This document shows positions 35,954 through 37,859 of a DNA stretch of 37,859 bases, one piece after another (the stretch's first letter is position 1; the number at the start of each line of letters is the position of its first letter). Location of the stretch: positions 1 to 37,859 of the IMG/VR virus record IMGVR_UViG_3300050821_008479; one strand, 5' to 3'. Source of the stretch: a virus. Made by a program: the position numbers and the translations under genes. The notes under the pieces were generated by a model. That model saw nothing but the letters and a program-made list of their open reading frames with translations. It did no database searches and had not been told where the DNA came from.

Positions 35954-36215
35954 CGTCGACCTTGACGAACTCCATGGTAAACGCCGTCAACGGGCGGTTG
36001 GGTTTCCCATCTGGCCGCACGGGCCGCGTCGTTGGTCGCGTGCCGAGGAACGTATACGCCGCCGGGAAATCGGGGAAGCGGAGCGCCTGCGCCATCTCGG
36101 GCGTAAAGGTCGCGTCGCCCCAGCCGTCGCCCGCCTCGGGGTCGAAGGCCGCGAGGTATTCGCCCTCGGGGCCGCCACCGGTCGCGAGCCCGAGGCAGCG
36201 CATGACAAAGGCCAT
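35946..36215 (-). CDS. Small protein of the terminase operon, unknown
   Basis: 89 residues (MAFVMRCLGLATGGGPEGEYLAAFDPEAGDGWGDATFTPEMAQALRF... with spacing preserved only in part here). It is beta-rich with an aromatic centre and a C terminus that overlaps the TerL ATPase start. The ATG at 36215 is preceded by GAGACC. No family recognised; conservation beside the ATPase half would be informative. Confidence 0.6.
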   Translation of the reverse strand: MAFVMRCLGLATGGGPEGEYLAAFDPEAGDGWGDATFTPEMAQALRFPDFPAAYTFLGTRPTTRPVRPDGKPNRPLTAFTMEFVKVDDA

Positions 36216-36244
36216 GCTAGTCGGTCTCCGCGCCGGCGCCGGGC

Positions 36245-36421
36245 TCAGGCATCGTCGACGCCGGCGAGTGCCGCGCCGCGGGCGCTCACGATGTCCCACC
36301 CCTCGCACTCCGGGCAGGCCCCCGTCTCCGCGCTCCGCCCGCGCCAGGTGTGCCCGCAGACGCGGCACCGGAGCCGCCAGGCGGACGTCACCTCGCGGCC
36401 GGTCGTGTCGGTCTCGCTCAC
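36245..36421 (-). CDS. Zinc-ribbon protein
   Basis: 58 residues from a GTG overlapping the small-terminase stop (GTGA). A four-cysteine ribbon CRVCGHTWRG...GACPECEGWD fills the middle. This is a rubredoxin-like zinc fold that may bind nucleic acid or protein. It is placed between TerS and TerL genes. Confidence 0.65.
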   Translation of the reverse strand: MSETDTTGREVTSAWRLRCRVCGHTWRGRSAETGACPECEGWDIVSARGAALAGVDDA

Positions 36422-37110
36422 GGCTCGGACCCCACCGGCCCCGGCAGCAGCCCGGCCCCCGCCAGCCGCTCGGGCCACTCGCCGCGAGCGGAAAAGGCTT
36501 CGAGCTCCTGATCCGATAAGGACTCCAAGATGTGCAAATGCAGATGCGCGGTGCGGGCAATCTTGTCCCCCGACGTCGTGAGCACCAAGTCGGCGGCTCT
36601 GATGGCGTCGCTGTCCCGCTTCGCCCGCCCCACCCGCACCCCCGTCGCCCGATCCTTCCGCCCCCCGGCGAGCTCCGCGACGTGCTCCATCACCGCCGGC
36701 GCCGCCGCCTTCGCCTGCGCCGCCACCCCGTACTCGCCCCGCAACACCCGCTCCACCTGCGCGTCGCGCACCAGCGCGATGATCCGCACGACGGCCGGAT
36801 GCTTCATCGCCTGCGCCACGCTCTGCGCCGACGCATAGCCCAACGCCCGCGCCGTCTCGGGCATGCTGTAGCCGCCCAAGTGGAACACGGCGACCGACCA
36901 CAACCGGTGGGGCGTCGAGCGTTTGAGCTCGTCCAAGCTCATGCCCGCCACGCTCTCGAGCCACTTCCGCTGCGCCGCCGTCCGCTCCGCACGGGTCGCC
37001 CCGCTCGCCCGCCGCATCGCCGCCATGCGCTCGGCTAACACCTCGGGCGACGGCCCGGGATGCCCCTTGATCCCCGGCCCCGTCCGCCACGCGGGCGCCT
37101 CGTCCGCCAT
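36418..37110 (-). CDS. Terminase small subunit candidate (TerS)
   Basis: 230 residues. The centre (about 70-120) has a helix-turn-helix GGYSMPETARALGYASAQSVAQAMKHPAVVRIIALVRDAQVERVL, the pattern of TerS DNA-binding domains. A helical part (AAQAKAAAPAVMEHVAELAG) that could make the ring follows. It is first in the minus-strand operon that holds the TerL ATPase half, and directly borders non-coding DNA that could contain the packaging site. A CTAGAG box lies 11 bases before the ATG. A transcription-regulator role is the alternative. Confidence 0.6.
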   Translation of the reverse strand: MADEAPAWRTGPGIKGHPGPSPEVLAERMAAMRRASGATRAERTAAQRKWLESVAGMSLDELKRSTPHRLWSVAVFHLGGYSMPETARALGYASAQSVAQAMKHPAVVRIIALVRDAQVERVLRGEYGVAAQAKAAAPAVMEHVAELAGGRKDRATGVRVGRAKRDSDAIRAADLVLTTSGDKIARTAHLHLHILESLSDQELEAFSARGEWPERLAGAGLLPGPVGSEP

Positions 37111-37120
37111 CGAGCCCGCC

Positions 37121-37126
37121 CTCTAG
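37121..37126 (-). promoter_or_regulatory. Possible -10 box for the terminase operon
   Basis: Minus-strand GTGTGCTAGAGGGCG resembles the -10 region of the repeated promoter. A weak TAGGAC is 17 bases upstream. The start would fall about 4 bases before the ATG at 37110. Confidence 0.3.
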
Positions 37127-37340
37127 CACACCGCCGGCCGATCGTCCTAGCCAGCGGCCCCCGGCCGGGTGCTCATGACCTAGGCATGCGGCCAGCGCTG
37201 GCCGTGCGTGGCCATGTCTCGCCTCGACCTGTCCGCCCCGGCCAGCACGCACGCGCGCTCCGCGCGCTTGCTCCCACGCTGCGCGTGGGCCGGCCCGGCT
37301 AGCTGGTTTGCTAGCTCGCCTGCTGGCCTGCTGGCTATTG

Positions 37341-37362
37341 GGAGGGTGCCGGGGCACCCTCC
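37341..37362. other. Perfect hairpin in the non-coding region
   Basis: GGAGGGTGCC and GGCACCCTCC are complementary, separated by two bases. It has no U-run on either side. Confidence 0.6.
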
Positions 37363-37733
37363 GTGCCCAGGGCCGGGGCTCCTGCCTTGCGGAGGGCCTG
37401 GTTTCGCCTGACAGTGCCTATGGCAGGTGCCCGGGGCCGGTGCGAGCGGAGCGCCGGAGGCGCGGAGCGGCTGGTCCCTCCGCGGCGGCGCCGCCCACCG
37501 GGGATCGGGTAGCAAGGTAGCGGCCTACCATCGGGGGGCTGGGGGGTGGGGGCTGGTCGAGCCGGGCTGGTCTGGTCAGGGCTGGCCGTCGGACCCCCGC
37601 CATCCCCGACCCGGCCTCTCGGCCTTAGCCCCGTGGCGATCTTGGAATGGACAAGTATCATGCCTGTCAAGCCCCTTGGATATTGCTCAGGATTCTGCGG
37701 GGGGGCTGCAGAAAGTCCGAACGGGCGTTCGCT

Positions 37734-37859
37734 TCAGGACGGGAGGGTCAGGGTCATCCAGCGGGGGAGGTGGGGGCAGAGGGCGGTGGGGGTGTGGGTC
37801 TGGCGGCGGGTGGGGCAGAGGCAGCGGCGGTGGAGCGCGCGGTAGAAGGGGGGGTCATC
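37734..37859 (-). pseudogene. 3' part of the IS-interrupted small gene (continues into 1-97)
   Basis: On the closed circle an open minus-strand frame runs from the left IS flank (97 down to 1) into this segment and stops at 37734-37736. It encodes a basic, Cys-containing peptide with the stretch FYRALHRRCLCPTRR and an end near LPRWMTLTLPS. It has no start of its own and is in the right place and orientation to be the remainder of the gene starting at 2239. The single base that differs between the terminal repeats changes one Thr to Pro. Confidence 0.45.
37810..37859. repeat. Terminal direct repeat, right copy
   Basis: Matches positions 1-50 at 49 of 50 bases. Collapsing the repeat gives a circle of about 37.81 kb in which the non-coding region beside the terminase small-subunit gene joins the left flank of the insertion sequence. 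Confidence 0.85.

Larger units (their letters stand above)
37111..37733. other. Non-coding region rich in inverted repeats
   Basis: About 620 bases without a convincing gene, between the terminase small-subunit start and the interrupted gene. It holds a 14-bp palindrome GGCCAGCGCTGGCC (37190-37203), clustered GCTAGC and GCTGGC words (37280-37337), and a perfect 10-bp stem (37341-37350 with 37353-37362). There is also a minus-strand TTGACA near 37664 and G-rich tracts. It is a candidate for the packaging (pac/cos) site or a replication origin; no decisive signal is seen. Confidence 0.5.

Noticed and set aside
37335-37670. A minus-strand frame of 111 residues in the non-coding region
   Set aside because: Low-complexity Pro/Arg/Gly sequence, weak TTG start and no ribosome site. 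It could be real, but nothing supports it.

Overview
This 37.9 kb, G+C-rich (roughly 70 %) window looks like a complete or near-complete genome of a temperate, podovirus-like phage. The first 50 bases recur at the end (positions 37810-37859) with one mismatch, so the sequence probably closes into a circle. The host cannot be named from the sequence. A tRNA-Arg(ACG) fragment in the attachment site points to a bacterial chromosome, and base composition and protein families suggest a high-GC, perhaps Gram-negative soil-type bacterium (inference).

Layout. (1) 98-2180: an IS1595-family insertion sequence with recognisable ~32-bp terminal inverted repeats, its transposase, a small ORF and an opposite-strand HARE-type winged-helix passenger gene. 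It interrupts a small leftward phage gene whose other half lies across the contig ends. (2) 2253-2809, minus strand: a tiny membrane protein and a coiled-coil protein. (3) 2910-25818, plus strand: the late region. It holds a lysis group (holin-like TM/coiled coil, secreted protein, M15-type peptidase), tail fibres, the nuclease half of the large terminase, portal, scaffold, N4-gp56-like major capsid protein, connector and tail-tube-like proteins, two related tail fibres, two GNAT acetyltransferases, and a set of Gln/Ala- and Pro-rich ejection proteins, one with a lysozyme-like domain. (4) 25739-28648, minus: replication genes (initiator, helicase-loader-like) with RuvC-like resolvase and small DNA-binding proteins. 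(5) 28701-28967: attP, a tRNA-Arg 5' half flanked by two near-identical arm repeats. (6) 28997-32333, minus: HNH protein, tyrosine integrase, excisionase-like protein, a ribbon-helix-helix protein, a Cro/CI-like repressor and an early phage protein. (7) 32380-34489, plus: ERF single-strand annealing protein, PD-(D/E)XK nuclease and two small coiled-coil proteins. (8) 34486-37110, minus: terminase small-subunit candidate, zinc ribbon, the ATPase half of the large terminase and small proteins. (9) 37111-37733: non-coding DNA rich in inverted repeats.

How it fits together. The integrase, excisionase-like protein and attP give integration into a tRNA-Arg gene. The repressor region with palindromic operators and a rightward promoter would be the lysogeny switch. 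ERF plus exonuclease give recombination, initiator plus loader give replication, and TerS plus the two TerL halves give packaging.

Most notable observations: the large terminase is encoded as two genes about 9 kb apart around the closed circle and on opposite strands, split between the ATPase and nuclease domains; attP carries the 5' rather than the usual 3' half of a tRNA; a repeated TTGAC(A/G)-N17/18-(C/G)(T/C)ACACGG element precedes genes on both strands, in three cases within 10-20 bases of the start codon; and both ends of the IS carry inward-facing promoters. All functional calls come from reading motifs by eye; no database search was run.
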